A DNA stretch of 64,000 bases. It comes from Pseudoalteromonas luteoviolacea S2607. Its GTDB lineage: Bacteria; Pseudomonadota; Gammaproteobacteria; Enterobacterales; Alteromonadaceae. Shown piece after piece: positions 33,191 through 42,885 of the stretch. The translations under genes were made by a program, and so were the position numbers. Below the pieces are notes generated by a model. It did not search any database. It was not told the DNA's origin and saw only the letters and a list, made by a program, of their open reading frames with translations. Position 1 is the first letter of the stretch. Each line of letters begins with the position of its first letter. The stretch lies in assembly GCF_001625575.1 (NCBI RefSeq), contig NZ_AUXV01000056.1, forward strand, positions 124,001 to 188,000. The letters run 5' to 3'.

Positions 33191-36160
33191 TTACTGAAAG
33201 CTGTACCTGACACCTAAGGTATACCTAGGTCCATACTGCCTAGCGAATAGGAACTGGCGCTCATATCGACCAAAGCCTTGCTCGGTTTCATCATTGAGAT
33301 TTATACCCTCAAAGAAAACCGTCCAACGCTCGTCAATGTCGTAGTTCACACTGGCATCTAACTGGGCGTATGATTTAGCAAACTGAGGTGGGTTATCAGC
33401 AGAGCCTTGGTCTTGACCTACGCCTATCAAGTATTCATCACGCCAAGCATAAGTGAGTTTGATAGATAGTCCGTCTTTCTCATAAAACACTTGTGCGTTA
33501 GCTGAATCACTCAAACCTGTGAGCGGTGTTTGCTGCTCTAGACTGTTAACATCAAACTCCACATCTCCATCTACAAACGTTGCATTTAGCCCAATGCCAA
33601 AGCCACTCTCGCCAAACACATGCTGAAATGCCACTTCGAAACCGTCCACTTTTTTGGTATCAGGCGCATTAAATGGCTTAGTTATTTTCCACACTAATAA
33701 TGGATCGTCTCCCGCGGGCTCAATGTAACCTTGTGCATTCAACACTGCGCCGTTTGCCTGCATTTGCAGAAATATCGCATCAGTTTTTGCCTGCTCGCCA
33801 CGCGCTTCAATATCAGCTACAGCTTGGTTCCACCTTGGCCCTTGATAAATGTCATTAAAGCCATCAATGGTTGTTTCGTTGACCTGACTACCGATGAAGT
33901 TTTTAACCGATTTTTTGAAGTAACCGATTGCTGCATAGCTACTTTCATCGTAATAGTATTCAAGGCTTAAATCTAAGTTGGTTGATTCAAAGGGTTTTAA
34001 ATTGGTATTGCCTTCACTACCATTACGAGAGCCTATCTTTGGACTTGTTGATAGAACCCTACCACCAGACAAATCACCGAGTGGCGCACGTGTGATTGTT
34101 TTCCCCCAAGATACACGACCGACCAGCTCTTCTGTAATATCAACTTTGACGTCAATCATTGGCAGCAATACATCATGTTGCCCCTCAGAGGTGTATTCGC
34201 TATTGTCCTCTGGTAAGTACTGTGTATGCCACTCGCTGCCGCCTAACCACCATACAGATACTGGGATTGGCTGCTTATCAACACTGGTTACATCAGTTTC
34301 TTCGTATCGAACACCAAGGTTCAAGAACACAGGTAAAGACGCGACCTCGAACTCCCAAGCGCTTTGAATATAAAAGCTTGTTGTCTCTTCTTGAACAGAG
34401 CTTTGAGAGAACGTTCCTAGGTCATGATAAGCGGTTGTCGCAAAATAGTCGTCACCGCCTAACACGTCGTTTGTTAAAAACGCCTCAGACCGCGCGACCA
34501 CTTCATCAAAGCTAAACGTGTAATAGTAATTCGGATTTAAGTTTGCGCCACCGCTGGCAAACGCATCCAAGAAGCCATTGGTATTATTTCTGACAAACAT
34601 ACTGTCAGGGAACAGTTGTGGCCAAGACGGATTAAACAAAAACCCGCCAATCAAACCGCTCCATGCATTAGAGCCGCCCATAGTTTGGTCCGTCACGGCA
34701 ACCCCAAATTTGACATCAAGCAGTGGAATATCAAAACGGTCATTTTCCCATACCGTATCTATTTGAAGCTGCTGAACCTCTGATTTACCGGGAGAATGAA
34801 CAAACTGACTAAAGTGTGAGTCGATTTCACTTTCAAGCAAGGTTGTTGAGCCATTTAACCAATGAATTTGCGCATGCGGAATATCACCGGTGCGATAATC
34901 ATAGGTTTTGGTTCTTAGCTGATCTGACCCCAACACTAAAGCGCCTTCACTGCCAATGCCCTTATCTATGCCATTATCGGTTTCACTCGAAGAGTCGTGA
35001 TAGTCAATAGAAACATGCCATGCATCACTGACTTGCCAGTCAATATTAATACCAGCGGACTTTTCAATGACTTCAGTTGTTGAACGCGATGCCGTAAAAG
35101 AGCCATCATTGCCGCTGATATCGGCAAAAATCGCAGTGCCATTTTCATCTAACTCATACGCATTTATATTGCCGCCATATTCATTCCACATCCCCCAGCC
35201 TATGCCATTTTTACCTGTCACGGCTTTGGTATGGGTGTAATCTACCGATAGTACTAAGTCGTCGCTCGGCGCATATTGAAAAACAATATGACCATTGGTT
35301 CTGTCCCTTTCTAAATCTTCGATGCCATAGTTCATATCACGGGGAAAAAAGTAGTCTCCTACTCTGTTTCCTTCGCTATCCAGCGGCCTGGGATCAACCA
35401 CCTTGCTTTGGTCGATATTGCTAGGCAAATCGACATTGGCCTGCCACCCTTGAATATGGGCTTGCTGTTTCTGAAAGTCACGTTCATGATGCGTGAGAGA
35501 AAACGACACCCCAAGCGTGTCGTCAACGAAGGTATTTGAATAAAGCGCAGACAGCTCAGGGGTTAAATCATCATTCTCGACATTTGACGAATCATGAATC
35601 CCCTTAGCAGAAACGGTATAACGCTCTCCCGGACTTGCCAGAGGCTTTCTGGTCACGATATTGACCGTTGCACCAAGCCCACCACTGGGGTTTTCTGCGC
35701 GCGCAGTTTTAAAGACCTCTAACGCCATAACACCGTCTGCAGATAAGTTTTCCAGGCTATATGACCTTGAATTACCCGTACCCGGCATTTGTCGGCCATT
35801 TAACGTAATCAAGTTAAAGTCAGGGCCAAAACCCCTAACCGTAATTTGAGAACCTTCACCGTTACTGCGACTAACCGCAACACCGGTAATTCGCTGCAAA
35901 GACTCCGCCAAATTGGTATCAGGGAATTTTCCCATCTCTTCTGCTGAAATCGCATCAACAACCCCAGATGCATTCCTTTTTAGATTCATTGCTCGGGTCA
36001 AACTTCCTTTAATGCCACGGATCTCAATCACTTCTATTTCTGGATTTTGTTCTTCTGCCGTTAAATTAGATGCTGATTGCTCCTCAGAATACGCTTTCCC
36101 TGATAGAGCTAATGCGACACACAAAGCCACGCGCGAAGATACAAATTGAACTTGTTTCAT
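33191..36160 (-). CDS. TonB-dependent receptor, probable beta-glucan oligosaccharide uptake
   Basis: A 989-residue outer-membrane receptor with a signal peptide. IEVIEIRG near residue 43 fits a TonB box region, followed by a plug domain (FPDTNLAESLQRITGVAVSR, ITVRGFGPDFNLITLNGRQM) and a long beta-barrel ending in RYSFQ. The plug resembles the carbohydrate-active TonB receptors of marine bacteria. Its place between the GH16 and MFS genes points to uptake of laminarin oligosaccharides, inferred from context. It follows the GH16 gene by 59 bases. Confidence 0.93.
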   Translation of the reverse strand: MKQVQFVSSRVALCVALALSGKAYSEEQSASNLTAEEQNPEIEVIEIRGIKGSLTRAMNLKRNASGVVDAISAEEMGKFPDTNLAESLQRITGVAVSRSNGEGSQITVRGFGPDFNLITLNGRQMPGTGNSRSYSLENLSADGVMALEVFKTARAENPSGGLGATVNIVTRKPLASPGERYTVSAKGIHDSSNVENDDLTPELSALYSNTFVDDTLGVSFSLTHHERDFQKQQAHIQGWQANVDLPSNIDQSKVVDPRPLDSEGNRVGDYFFPRDMNYGIEDLERDRTNGHIVFQYAPSDDLVLSVDYTHTKAVTGKNGIGWGMWNEYGGNINAYELDENGTAIFADISGNDGSFTASRSTTEVIEKSAGINIDWQVSDAWHVSIDYHDSSSETDNGIDKGIGSEGALVLGSDQLRTKTYDYRTGDIPHAQIHWLNGSTTLLESEIDSHFSQFVHSPGKSEVQQLQIDTVWENDRFDIPLLDVKFGVAVTDQTMGGSNAWSGLIGGFLFNPSWPQLFPDSMFVRNNTNGFLDAFASGGANLNPNYYYTFSFDEVVARSEAFLTNDVLGGDDYFATTAYHDLGTFSQSSVQEETTSFYIQSAWEFEVASLPVFLNLGVRYEETDVTSVDKQPIPVSVWWLGGSEWHTQYLPEDNSEYTSEGQHDVLLPMIDVKVDITEELVGRVSWGKTITRAPLGDLSGGRVLSTSPKIGSRNGSEGNTNLKPFESTNLDLSLEYYYDESSYAAIGYFKKSVKNFIGSQVNETTIDGFNDIYQGPRWNQAVADIEARGEQAKTDAIFLQMQANGAVLNAQGYIEPAGDDPLLVWKITKPFNAPDTKKVDGFEVAFQHVFGESGFGIGLNATFVDGDVEFDVNSLEQQTPLTGLSDSANAQVFYEKDGLSIKLTYAWRDEYLIGVGQDQGSADNPPQFAKSYAQLDASVNYDIDERWTVFFEGINLNDETEQGFGRYERQFLFARQYGPRYTLGVRYSFQ

Positions 36161-36186
36161 AACTAACCTACTAAATTCTCTGTTCT

Positions 36187-36204
36187 GGGGGAAAGTGATC
36201 CCCC
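36187..36204 (-). other. Intercistronic hairpin between GH16 and TonB-receptor genes
   Basis: GGGGGA and TCCCCC form a six-base GC stem with a six-base loop in the 59-base gap. No T-run follows, so an mRNA-processing or partial-termination role is more likely than full termination. Confidence 0.45.
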
Positions 36205-36219
36205 CTTGTATTTGCCGCG

Positions 36220-39200
36220 TTACGGCACCGTGATTTCTGCGTTATCAATCCTGTAAACAGCACCTTCACCTGTGCCCCATGCAGGAAAAACCATAACGAC
36301 ATTGATTTTTGATAGATCTAATCCTGCGTCAGCTAAAGCTTGCAAAGAGTATGTGTACGTTTGCCACTGCCCGACTTCTAGCGCTTGTGCTTCGATACTC
36401 GAGCTCAAATCCAGTTCTACGGCGGTTTCGGCATCTAGTGATTCAATTTTGAATTTCCAAGTACTACTCACATCATTCGGAGCGTTGACTACTTTCAAGT
36501 CAAATCGGACAACACCACCTGTGAGTAAAGCGCTGGCGTCAAAGTGTGCGCCTTCGTTTGCAAGAAACCCCATCACCGTCGGCTCAGCACCAATTGAAAA
36601 TTGCGCAGTTACACCATGTTCAGCATCATCTTGTTGCTCTGAAGGGGTCGAACCACCGCAGCAATCCCAAATCGGCCAGTTGCTGTTTTGCCCATCTTTG
36701 AATAAAGTCAGAGATTGCGGTTGAGGTACTGAGCTGTGGTTATAAATTAGTACGTTGTCTAGTCTAAATACGGCACCTTCACCCGTTCCCCAAGCAGGAA
36801 ACACCATCACAACATCAATCGCTGTGACATCTAGACCTGCAGCGACCAAACTTTGCAAGGAATATGTGTACGTTTGCCATTGGCCAACCTCAGGCGCTTT
36901 ACCCTCTATGCTTGCTGATAGGTCTAGCTCTACCGCCGTAGTAGCATCCATAGATTCAATCTTAAACTTCCAAACAGAGTCAGCGTTTGCAGGCGCATTG
37001 ACGACCTTCATTTCGAATTGAATCACACCGGATTGTAAAAATGCGGAGCTGTCGAGATACACCCCATCATCAGCAAACAAACCTACCACGGTTGGTTCAG
37101 CACCAATGGTATATTCAGCCGTCATGCCATGTTGTGCATCGTCATTGACAATTTCAGGTGTTGACCCACCGCAACAGTCCCATAGTGACCACTGTGACAG
37201 CACATCATCTTGAAATAGCACATGACCTTCGAAAGCTGGTGCGTCTGTTGGTTGATAGAATTTTAAATTGTCTACGCGATAAAGTGCGCCTTCACCTGTA
37301 CCCCATTCTGGGAAAATCATCACCACGTCAATACCACTCACATCTAACCCTGCACTGGCTAAATCAGAGATCTTAAATGTATAGGTTTGCCATTGCCCTG
37401 TAACCGGTTTTAACCCCTCAATACTACTGCTAAGGTCGAGCTCTGCAGCGGTTTCAGCATTGTTGCTCTCTAATTTTAATTTCCAAACCGATTCGGCGTT
37501 CGCTGGCGCATTAACAACTTTCATTTCAAATTGAAGCATGCCATTGTCAAACATCGGTGAGGCGTCAAACGGTGCTGGTGATCCCCCTGCTTCGGAGGTA
37601 TTGTCAGTACGTGATATAAAACCTAAGACAGTTGGTTCACTCCCCACAGAGAACTCAGCAACATTGCCGTGCTGGGCATCGTCTTCAACAATTTGTGGTG
37701 TTGTGCCTCCACAGCAATCCCATAATGGCCAAGCTGGATTAATCATATCTTCAAAAACGACAAATGATTGGGGCGCAGATACCCCATCGCCAGCAATACG
37801 CATGTTGGTAACTTGATATACCGCGCCCTCGCCACTGCCCCACGTTGGGAATATCATCACAGCATCGATTGCATTCGGAGTAAGTCCGCTATCTACCAAA
37901 GCTTGCAAAGGAAATGTGTACGTTTGCCACTGTTCAAGTGCCGGTGCTTGACCTTCAACACTGGTGGTCAAGGCAACTTCGGCTACCGTTGATGCATCAA
38001 CGCTCTCAACTTTTAACAGCCACGGTGTATCCGCCGCACTTGGCAAGCTCACTACCTTCATATCAAAGCTGAGAGTGCCGCTACTTATAAGCGGGCTTGC
38101 ATCAAAAGGCGTGGCTTCACCCTCGGGGTCAGTAATAAAATCCTCGCGAGAAATAAACCCATTCACGGTTGGGCTCTCTCCAACCACAAATTCATACACA
38201 GCGCCTTTTTCAGCGTCATCGACTAAGGCTGGTGTCGACCCGCCACAGCAGTCCCAAGCAGGCCAATTTGGATTTGGCGTGCCAGCAAAAATATCCAGAT
38301 CCTGGGCGATGCCGGAAGAAGGCGGAATTGGCGTGGGAGCTTTGCCCTCCACTAATGCATCCTCTAAACTATCAAACCCACCGCGTACTGTGTCACACCC
38401 TTTACCCGTTTCTGGGTTAATTTGGCATTGATACACACGCACATAATCGATCTCAAAATGTTGACCCTCGGCAAAGGCAGAGGCATCGACGCCTAACTCG
38501 TTCACACTTTCAGGCCAATTCCCACCTACCGCAAGATTGAGCAACATATGGAATTCTTGATCATAAGGGGCGTTATCCCAATGGGTTTCTAACTCGCCAG
38601 AATCTTGCCCAAAATATTCCGTGAACCATCCGCGATAAATGAGCCCAACGGCGTCGCCATCACCATTATAAAGCGCTTGCGAACGGCGCTGAGTTTGGTA
38701 AAGGTGACCATCTACATACCAACGAATTTCCCCTTCTTGCCACTCAATCGCATAAGTGTGAAAGTCATCGGCGGGGTTCATCTCATTGGGCAAAAGATAT
38801 TCTTTTCCACTTGATTCGTTGTCTGGCCAATCTTTGCCATAATGCAGTGTGCCATATACGTGGCGCTCTAAACTCCCGTCTTCTCGTTTCGCTTTTAGGT
38901 TAACCGACTCAACAACATCGATTTCACCAGATTTTGGCCACCCGCCGTATACTTCATCCGTCGGCAAAAGCCAAAATGCTGGCCAACTTCCCTGGCCAGA
39001 TGGCAATTTTGCGCGAACTTCAAAGCGTCCATACTTGAAATCTGCTTTGTTTTTTGAACTCAATCTCGCTGATGTATAAGCCTTTTGCTCTCCTTCTGCG
39101 GCGGGTAGAGCCACAATATGTAGAATGCCGTTTTCAATATAAGAATTCTCATTGCTGGCTGTGTAACACTGTTGCTCATTGTTGCCGCCGCCGTCACAAT

Positions 39201-39396
39201 TGACTTCATGCAGCCATTTATTGGCATCAATGGTGTCTGTGTCGAACTCATCACTCCATACGAGTTGCCAATCAGATACGGGAACCTCTGGTGATATTTG
39301 GCTGGTATCAGTGTTCGTTTCAGCGCCCCCGCCACACCCTTGCAGTGTCGCACTCAGCAGGCAAACGCCAAACACTTGGTTTACTGTTGGTTTCAT
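36220..39396 (-). CDS. GH16 endo-beta-glucanase (laminarinase) with four C-terminal repeat modules
   Basis: About 1058 residues from ATG 39396, preferred over the longer frame at 39420 because MKPTVNQVFGVCLLSATLQG forms a clean lipoprotein signal (Cys next). The GH16 domain spans about residues 40-330; the active-site motif GEIDVVES near residue 158 holds the catalytic Glu, assisting Asp and second Glu, and GSWPAFWLLP is also conserved. It then has four tandem modules of about 165 residues, each with NW/PxWDCCGG-type start, FxMKV or FDLKVV core, QWQTYT, and FPxWGTGEGA. It is inferred to bind and cut beta-1,3-glucan at the cell surface and is first gene after the regulators. Confidence 0.92.
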   Translation of the reverse strand: MKPTVNQVFGVCLLSATLQGCGGGAETNTDTSQISPEVPVSDWQLVWSDEFDTDTIDANKWLHEVNCDGGGNNEQQCYTASNENSYIENGILHIVALPAAEGEQKAYTSARLSSKNKADFKYGRFEVRAKLPSGQGSWPAFWLLPTDEVYGGWPKSGEIDVVESVNLKAKREDGSLERHVYGTLHYGKDWPDNESSGKEYLLPNEMNPADDFHTYAIEWQEGEIRWYVDGHLYQTQRRSQALYNGDGDAVGLIYRGWFTEYFGQDSGELETHWDNAPYDQEFHMLLNLAVGGNWPESVNELGVDASAFAEGQHFEIDYVRVYQCQINPETGKGCDTVRGGFDSLEDALVEGKAPTPIPPSSGIAQDLDIFAGTPNPNWPAWDCCGGSTPALVDDAEKGAVYEFVVGESPTVNGFISREDFITDPEGEATPFDASPLISSGTLSFDMKVVSLPSAADTPWLLKVESVDASTVAEVALTTSVEGQAPALEQWQTYTFPLQALVDSGLTPNAIDAVMIFPTWGSGEGAVYQVTNMRIAGDGVSAPQSFVVFEDMINPAWPLWDCCGGTTPQIVEDDAQHGNVAEFSVGSEPTVLGFISRTDNTSEAGGSPAPFDASPMFDNGMLQFEMKVVNAPANAESVWKLKLESNNAETAAELDLSSSIEGLKPVTGQWQTYTFKISDLASAGLDVSGIDVVMIFPEWGTGEGALYRVDNLKFYQPTDAPAFEGHVLFQDDVLSQWSLWDCCGGSTPEIVNDDAQHGMTAEYTIGAEPTVVGLFADDGVYLDSSAFLQSGVIQFEMKVVNAPANADSVWKFKIESMDATTAVELDLSASIEGKAPEVGQWQTYTYSLQSLVAAGLDVTAIDVVMVFPAWGTGEGAVFRLDNVLIYNHSSVPQPQSLTLFKDGQNSNWPIWDCCGGSTPSEQQDDAEHGVTAQFSIGAEPTVMGFLANEGAHFDASALLTGGVVRFDLKVVNAPNDVSSTWKFKIESLDAETAVELDLSSSIEAQALEVGQWQTYTYSLQALADAGLDLSKINVVMVFPAWGTGEGAVYRIDNAEITVP
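36229..38301 (-). repeat. Four tandem coding repeats of about 165 codons
   Basis: Repeat units within the GH16 gene at about 38301-37795, 37770-37255, 37230-36742 and 36720-36229. Each begins with a WxLWDCCGG or similar motif and ends with MxFPxWGTGEGAxYR. The last two are closest to each other. They look like a carbohydrate-binding module duplicated three times; no family was recognised with confidence. Confidence 0.85.
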
Positions 39397-39590
39397 TTCA
39401 TCACTTCCACATTTGCTCACAGTGCATATGTGACGTTCACCTTGAAAGCAAATATCACAACTGTGAGCCTTGGCACATTTATCGTTGTCATTTGGCCAAA
39501 TGCATTTATTTTAAATGCAAATTAAAAATGTAAATTTGGCAGTTAAAATATTGATAGAAAGATAATATTGTGACAATTGAAATGCGCTAT

Positions 39591-39632
39591 CGCGGTGCAA
39601 TTTTGCGTCAATGCTGGTGCAGTTGCACCGCG
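39591..39632 (-). promoter_or_regulatory. Direct-repeat operator candidate for the LytTR regulator
   Basis: GGTGCAATT at 39594 and GGTGCAGTT at 39616 are direct repeats 22 bases apart, about two helical turns. The same block is also a ten-base inverted repeat (CGCGGTGCAA and TTGCACCGCG). It lies about 200 bases upstream of the GH16 start. LytTR-domain proteins bind paired direct repeats with spacing near 21-22 bases, so this is a candidate binding site. Confidence 0.5.
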
Positions 39633-39678
39633 CACGATAAGACGAAACAATTACACGATGAAATGTGAGACATAAGAA

Positions 39679-40521
39679 CTACGAAAATGTATCTCCCACA
39701 CGGGATTTCAACAATGACTTCAACGTGTCACTATAATTGCGGCTCACTTTAAGCCTAATATCTCCCCCCAAATCCAACATCGATTCATTGTTCTTTAGTG
39801 TGGTAAAACTTTTAACAAAATTCACATTTACTAAGGTTGATTTATGGATCCGCGCAAACGATCCATTATCAAGCTCTTCGCTGAGGCGCTTGAGCGTGAT
39901 CCGCACAACGTAGTTTTCCTTCTCAGTGTGAATACACATGTAGTCTCCGGCAGCATCAACCCACATAATGTCGTCAACACGCAGGAACACTTGCTCGTTA
40001 TCATGATTTTTGATCAGTAATTCATGCCTTGGTTTTGCCGGAAATGGCGCACTTTCTTTATCAAGCCACTCTTGTAACTGCGCAATACTCAACCCTGAGG
40101 ATTCACCTAACGCTTTTAACAGCTTGGCTTTTTCTTCACTTTTAGGCGCATGTTTTGACTCAGCCAAGGTGTCGCGTATTCTTTCGACCGTTTTTTTCAA
40201 TCTGCCTAGATTTACGGGCTTCATTAAATAATCCAACGCGTTGAGTTCAAAGGCCTCAATCGCATAATCGCTGTACGCGCTGACAAACACAACCAGTGGC
40301 ATGGTATCTGATTGCAGACCCTGAACCACTTCGAGACCGCTAAGCCCCGGCAGTCTTAAATCAATAAAAAGTACGTCAGGTTGATGCTCATGACATAAAC
40401 GAATTGCATCATCGCCATCGAGCCCCTCTCCCACCACCTGAATATCAGAGATGTTTTCGAGTCGCAGCTTCAACCCCTCTATAGCTAGAGGTTCATCATC
40501 AACCAGTACCGCTGTAATCAT
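39679..40521 (-). CDS. LytTR family response regulator
   Basis: A 280-residue regulator. The receiver domain starts MITAVLVDDEPLAIEGL, with the phospho-acceptor Asp in DVLFIDLRLPG and the conserved Lys near YLMKPVNLGRL. The C-terminal LytTR DNA-binding domain includes VDDIMWVDAAGDYMCIHTEK and FARIHKSTLVNVNFVKSF. It follows the sensor kinase by 14 bases and lies just before the GH16 gene. It is inferred to control the laminarin locus. Confidence 0.94.
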   Translation of the reverse strand: MITAVLVDDEPLAIEGLKLRLENISDIQVVGEGLDGDDAIRLCHEHQPDVLFIDLRLPGLSGLEVVQGLQSDTMPLVVFVSAYSDYAIEAFELNALDYLMKPVNLGRLKKTVERIRDTLAESKHAPKSEEKAKLLKALGESSGLSIAQLQEWLDKESAPFPAKPRHELLIKNHDNEQVFLRVDDIMWVDAAGDYMCIHTEKENYVVRITLKRLSEELDNGSFARIHKSTLVNVNFVKSFTTLKNNESMLDLGGDIRLKVSRNYSDTLKSLLKSRVGDTFS

Positions 40522-40535
40522 ATTTAATCCAATTC

Positions 40536-41642
40536 TTATTTTTCTATCACAAAAGGAATGACCATCGTGACACGAGTTTTTGTTTTGCCATTTTCCACGC
40601 TAAGTTGGCATGGCGTATTAAAAAAGGTATCTAGGCGCTCTTTGGTGTTACTTAAACCAATTCCAAACCCTTTTTCCAAAGGCTTATCTGATTCTCCACC
40701 TTCATTTTCTACCAAGATCTCTAAATGCCCTTCGTGCCTGGTCACGATAATATCTATAACATTGTGTTTTTTTCTTACCTCTAGGCCGTATTTAATCGCG
40801 TTTTCTACAATTGGCTGCAATATTAACGGTGGTAGCTTTGCCTGTTTTGAATAAGGGTCTACGTCATAATTTACATTGAGCCGCTCGCAAAAACGCACCT
40901 TCTCTATACTCAAATATAAATCTAACAGTTCAAGTTCTTTGCCAAGATAGCTGGCGTCTGATGCGTCTTGCTCAAGCGATGCACGAAAGAAATCACAGAG
41001 TTTGTCTAACATCTCTTGTGCCATGCCATTCTCCTTTTTCATGATCAAAGTAGAAATGGCATTCATCGTGTTAAACATAAAGTGAGGATTTAACTGATAT
41101 CGGAGCATCTGAAGTTGGGCATCTTTGGCGGCAGTTTGGGCTCTGAGCAACATTTCATGCTCTTTTTGTAAACGTGCGTTGTATAACATAATGAAGAATA
41201 TGGCTGTCCATACAAACATGGTAGAAATTGAAAACAAAAACCAGCCCCCAAACTCAAGCATATTGAGCTCTTGATACCAAACTTGGTGATAAACAATGGT
41301 TTTGTATGATGCCAGCTTGATGACATTAAATACCAAGCCAAGGACAGCAGCACTGGCAAAACTCGCGATCAAAGTGTGCTTTAACGGCCAGTGTACAATC
41401 CGCCTTATAATCGACCACTGTAAGAAAGACAAAGTGAAGCCACAGATCACCTCAACTGATAAATTAAGCAACTGACCTCTTAAGTTAAAATCGTTGTCGT
41501 CAAACTGCGGGTGAATGATGGAAATGAACACCACCATTGTATATCCGAGCCACCCAAGTATCTGTAATGACCAAAATTGGTGGCTTTGTTTTGAAAAAGC
41601 TTGGAGCGAAATTGTCAGTTCTGACTGAATTGGTGCATTCAT
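40536..41642 (-). CDS. LytS/YehU-type sensor histidine kinase
   Basis: About 368 residues, start taken at ATG 41642; a GTG 15 codons upstream is possible. Four membrane helices occupy the first 150 residues, then a short linker and a His_kinase (PF06580) domain with the phospho-acceptor box LNPHFMFNTMNAIS. The ATP-binding part has LPPLILQPIVENAIKYGLE and GIGLSNTKERLDTFF. No extra periplasmic sensor domain is visible. It is coupled to the LytTR regulator gene and probably senses a sugar or cell-envelope signal. Confidence 0.92.
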   Translation of the reverse strand: MNAPIQSELTISLQAFSKQSHQFWSLQILGWLGYTMVVFISIIHPQFDDNDFNLRGQLLNLSVEVICGFTLSFLQWSIIRRIVHWPLKHTLIASFASAAVLGLVFNVIKLASYKTIVYHQVWYQELNMLEFGGWFLFSISTMFVWTAIFFIMLYNARLQKEHEMLLRAQTAAKDAQLQMLRYQLNPHFMFNTMNAISTLIMKKENGMAQEMLDKLCDFFRASLEQDASDASYLGKELELLDLYLSIEKVRFCERLNVNYDVDPYSKQAKLPPLILQPIVENAIKYGLEVRKKHNVIDIIVTRHEGHLEILVENEGGESDKPLEKGFGIGLSNTKERLDTFFNTPCQLSVENGKTKTRVTMVIPFVIEK

Positions 41643-41830
41643 TGTTGTTGTTCGGTATAGACGTATCCTTCCGAAGTATAAGCGCACACCATCAAGGAAC
41701 CCAAATTAGCAACAATATAATTGAGCGCGCTCAAAAAATAATTATAAACGATTGAATATAATAAACTTATGGTAATATCTAAGACAAAAAGCAAGTTCGA
41801 CTAGAGTAAACATTGTAAAAAGTACAAATA

Positions 41831-41861
41831 AAAACGCCCCCAGCCAAAATGGCCGAGGGCG
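41831..41861 (-). terminator. Rho-independent terminator after trhO
   Basis: On the minus strand CGCCC and GCCA stem segments pair across an AAA/TTT loop, followed by GTTTTTATTTG. It begins about 38 bases after the trhO stop. Confidence 0.75.
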
Positions 41862-41898
41862 CCTAAAATAGGTTTAGCTATTTGAAAGTTAGCTCAAA

Positions 41899-42885
41899 TT
41901 AAGCTGATTGCTTACGCTGCGCGTCTTTTTGAGCCTGCTTTTGCTCTTTACGTTGACGAAGCGCTTCTTGTGCTTCATGGCCGATGTGGCCCTCTCCGCG
42001 CTCTTTAGCTAACTCCATTTGCTTTTGGCGTTCAGCAAAACGCGCTTTTTGTTCCTCAGTCACATTGTCATAGCAGTGATGGCACGATACGCCTTCCATG
42101 TACTGCTCTAATTTCATTTCTTCTTCAGTGATTGGCATACGACAAGCATGACATTGCTCGTAAGAACCTTTGTTCAAATCGTGATCGACCGCTACGCGGT
42201 TGTCGAATACAAAGCATTCGCCTTCCCACATTGTCTCTTCTTTTGGCACATCTTCTAGATACTTAAGGATACCGCCTTCAAGGTGATATACCTCTTCAAA
42301 ACCTTGCTCTTTCATATAAGCAGTTGATTTTTCGCAGCGAATACCACCAGTACAGAACATTGCTACTTTTTTGTTCTTCTTAGGGTCTAGGTTTTTTTCA
42401 GCCCATTCAGGGAATTCACGGAAAGTTTTGGTTTTAGGATCTACGGCGTTTTTGAAAGTACCAATTTCGATTTCATAATCATTACGCGTATCGACCAATA
42501 CAACTTCAGGGTCAGAGATAAGTGCATTCCAATCTTCAGGCTTAACATAAGTACCCACCACTTTCTTGGGGTCAATACCATGCACACCCATGGTCACAAT
42601 CTCTTTTTTCAACTTCACCTTAGTACGGTAGAACGGACATGTTTCGTCAAAAGACTCTTTATAAACAATGTTGTCCAGACCAGGTTGCTTGTCCAACCAC
42701 GCAAGTAACGCATCGATACCTTCACGTTTAGCTGCCACAGTACCGTTAATACCTTCTTCAGCAAGTAGTAAGGTACCACGTACCTCGTTCTCTTCCATTA
42801 CTTGCAATAAAGGTTGACGGATCTGCTCAAAATTAGGCAACGAAACGAACTTATACATTGCACAAACAACATAAGGTTTAGTCAT
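41899..42885 (-). CDS. trhO: tRNA uridine(34) hydroxylase, rhodanese family
   Basis: A 328-residue YceA/TrhO protein. It catalyses oxygen-dependent hydroxylation of uridine 34 in several tRNAs. Visible: an N-terminal ferredoxin-like domain (EENEVRGTLLLAEEGINGTV), then a rhodanese domain with the catalytic Cys in FCTGGIRCEKSTAYM, and a zinc-ribbon-like C-terminal part (CHACRMPITEEEM, SCHHCYDN). The extreme C-terminus is a long basic helix (QRKEQKQAQKDAQRKQ). It is divergent from the DEAD-box gene with a 265-base promoter gap. Confidence 0.94.
   Translation of the reverse strand: MTKPYVVCAMYKFVSLPNFEQIRQPLLQVMEENEVRGTLLLAEEGINGTVAAKREGIDALLAWLDKQPGLDNIVYKESFDETCPFYRTKVKLKKEIVTMGVHGIDPKKVVGTYVKPEDWNALISDPEVVLVDTRNDYEIEIGTFKNAVDPKTKTFREFPEWAEKNLDPKKNKKVAMFCTGGIRCEKSTAYMKEQGFEEVYHLEGGILKYLEDVPKEETMWEGECFVFDNRVAVDHDLNKGSYEQCHACRMPITEEEMKLEQYMEGVSCHHCYDNVTEEQKARFAERQKQMELAKERGEGHIGHEAQEALRQRKEQKQAQKDAQRKQSA

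Noticed and set aside
36272..36724. 150-codon plus-strand frame and similar frames inside the GH16 gene
   Set aside because: They recur at matching positions in the repeated modules, as expected for antisense shadows of a tandem coding repeat.
39454..39465. TCACAACTGTGA near the GH16 start, considered as a CRP site
   Set aside because: The half-sites are in the reverse order and spaced two bases apart, unlike the TGTGA-N6-TCACA pattern.
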